A stretch of DNA of 64,000 bases from Jackrogersella multiformis (taxonomy: Eukaryota; Ascomycota; Sordariomycetes; Xylariales; Hypoxylaceae), in NCBI GenBank assembly GCA_902806575.1, contig CADCXD010000009.1:1054001-1118000 (forward strand), given 5' to 3'. A model generated the notes under the pieces. It was not told where the DNA came from, searched no databases, and saw nothing but the letters and a program-made list of their open reading frames with translations. This document shows, piece after piece, positions 62,650 to 64,000 of this stretch. Position 1 is the first letter of the stretch; each line of letters starts with the position of its first letter. Both the position numbers and the translations under genes were made by a program.

Positions 62650-64000
62650 ATTTTATATTTAATATATAATAATAAAATATAATAATAAAATATATAAAGT
62701 TATATATATATATAAAACTTTAACAAAAAAACGAATTATATATATAATTTTTAAAAAAAATAATCGATTAAAAAAAATAAAACTTTTAAATTATAAAAAA
62801 AAATCGTTTAATTACTTAACGGGTATATATATTAATTTATAAGTTATAACGTATGTTATATATATGTTATACTTATAATATATCATAATTAATAAATAAA
62901 TAATTAAGTAAATAATTATTTAATAATATCAATAATTCGTTAAATTTAATTTTAAAAGTTTCGTTATATATTTGAATATTTTTATCGTTTATTAATTAAA
63001 ATGCTTATAAATTTATATAATTTATAATAAAGTTATTAATTTTATCGTTATTTATATAATTTTTTAATATATTTTACATGATTATATTAATTATATATAA
63101 AATATATAAAATATTATTAAAAAATAATCTTTATATTATTTAAAATGATGATTTTTAAACGTAATTAACAATATATTATTATTTTAAACGTTATCTCTTA
63201 TAATATTATAAATAAAATTAATATAAAAAGTAAAATAAAAGGTAAAATAAAAAGTAATATAAAAGGTAATAAATAAATAAATATATTTAAATGTAATATT
63301 TAAATTTAAAGAAATATAATTTTTAATTATATTTTTAAATTTGTTAAAAATATAAATATTTATATGATTTATAATTAAATTTTTAAAATGGATTAATTTA
63401 TAAATTAAATTAAAATTATAATCGATAAATGAAATAATAATACCTATAAAATAATATTTTAATTTTAATTTTTAAATATTAAAAATAATCCAATATTTAC
63501 CATTTAATTTCATATGTAAATTTGAATTTAAATTAAACACGGTTAAAGTATTTTTAAACGTTAATTCAAGAATCGATTTAATTTTTTATTAATTTAAAGT
63601 TATAATTACCTTATAAAAATATTAATATTAATATAAATATAAAAATAAAAATAAAAGTAAAAATAATTATTATTAAAAATAAATTTATAATTTATAATAA
63701 TTTAATAAATCTAAAAAAGATTAAGAATTTAATATATTAAAAGAAAGGTTATTTTTAATAATAAAATTTAAATTTTTATTATAAGTTTTATTTTTAATAA
63801 ATAATTTAAAATATGAAATTATTGTATTATTTTAAGGTTATTTTTAAGTTTATAAATTCGTTAAAATCGTATTAAGATTTATTATATTTTTACATAAAAT
63901 TAATTAATTATAATTATAATTATAATTAATAAATTTAATAACTTATTTTCTTTCGAGTAGCTTTAATTTTTTCATTATATATAATAAAAGGATATTTTTT
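62650..64000. other. AT-rich segment to the window edge, unassigned
   Basis: No gene is visible. The first few hundred bases resemble 53300-53420 and may be the same third repeat family; the rest is low-complexity A/T DNA. Confidence 0.45.

Larger units (their letters stand above)
20996..64000. repeat. RIP-degraded AT-rich block, no credible genes
   Basis: Forty-three kilobases of very AT-rich DNA running off the right edge. Open frames here are at most about 100 codons of Ile/Lys/Asn/Tyr/Phe low complexity and I call none as genes. CpA and TpG are scarce, TpA is abundant, and many surviving C residues sit in CpG. Aligned repeat copies inside the block differ almost only by C-to-T or G-to-A. 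That pattern is the hallmark of repeat-induced point mutation in Pezizomycotina. Most of the block resolves into nested LTR retroelements listed below. Confidence 0.9.

Noticed and set aside
20996..64000. Mitochondrial DNA insertion or contamination as the source of the AT-rich block
   Set aside because: No mitochondrial genes are readable, the block joins nuclear DNA directly, and it contains nested LTR elements with transition-biased copies.

Overview
The window looks like filamentous ascomycete DNA (Pezizomycotina, plausibly a Sordariomycete; the class is an inference). The support is short GTAAGT-type introns of about 50-70 nt with CTAAC branch points, a highly reducing polyketide synthase, a PAS-rich hybrid histidine kinase, and a block of extremely AT-rich DNA with the marks of repeat-induced point mutation (RIP).

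Bases 1-20,990 are gene-bearing DNA of normal base composition. They hold four genes: (i) a highly reducing PKS on the minus strand, 11 exons read from 6694 down to base 1, with KS-AT-DH-linker-ER and the start of KR; the rest of KR and any ACP lie outside the window; (ii) a 14-TM-type MFS drug/toxin efflux transporter on the plus strand, 6 exons, 11786-13805, divergent from the PKS across 5.1 kb of non-coding DNA rich in CCTAGG palindromes; (iii) an RraA/HMG-aldolase-like gene on the plus strand, 4 exons, 15102-16113, with two in-frame starts, the first adding a basic, mitochondrial-type leader; (iv) a hybrid histidine kinase on the minus strand, 2 exons, 20960-16758. A 295-bp MITE with 72-bp terminal inverted repeats sits at 14474-14768. 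PKS plus MFS look like one edge of a secondary-metabolite cluster that continues to the left of base 1. The RraA-like and kinase genes are probably outside it.

About 30 bp upstream of the kinase ATG the composition changes abruptly, and 20,995-64,000 is AT-rich with no credible gene. This block is not featureless. It can be read as a nested graveyard of two LTR-retrotransposon families. Family 1 (about 150-bp LTRs) has three copies: A (about 22744-29955), B (33324-42109, with LTRs, a 5-bp target duplication, a candidate primer-binding site and a polypurine tract), and C (31525-53235), which is split by insertion of B and again by a Family 2 element. Family 2 has 171-bp LTRs, one complete 6.65-kb copy (43779-50426, exact CGTAT duplication), one truncated copy (about 56311-59498) and eleven solo or fragmentary LTRs in both orientations, many with exact 5-bp duplications. 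Differences between aligned copies are almost all C/T or G/A transitions, as RIP predicts.

No new defence or RNA system was found. The points most worth following are the layered retroelement archive, the kinase stranded at the heterochromatin edge, the long-TIR MITE, the dual-start RraA-like enzyme and the methyltransferase-less PKS.
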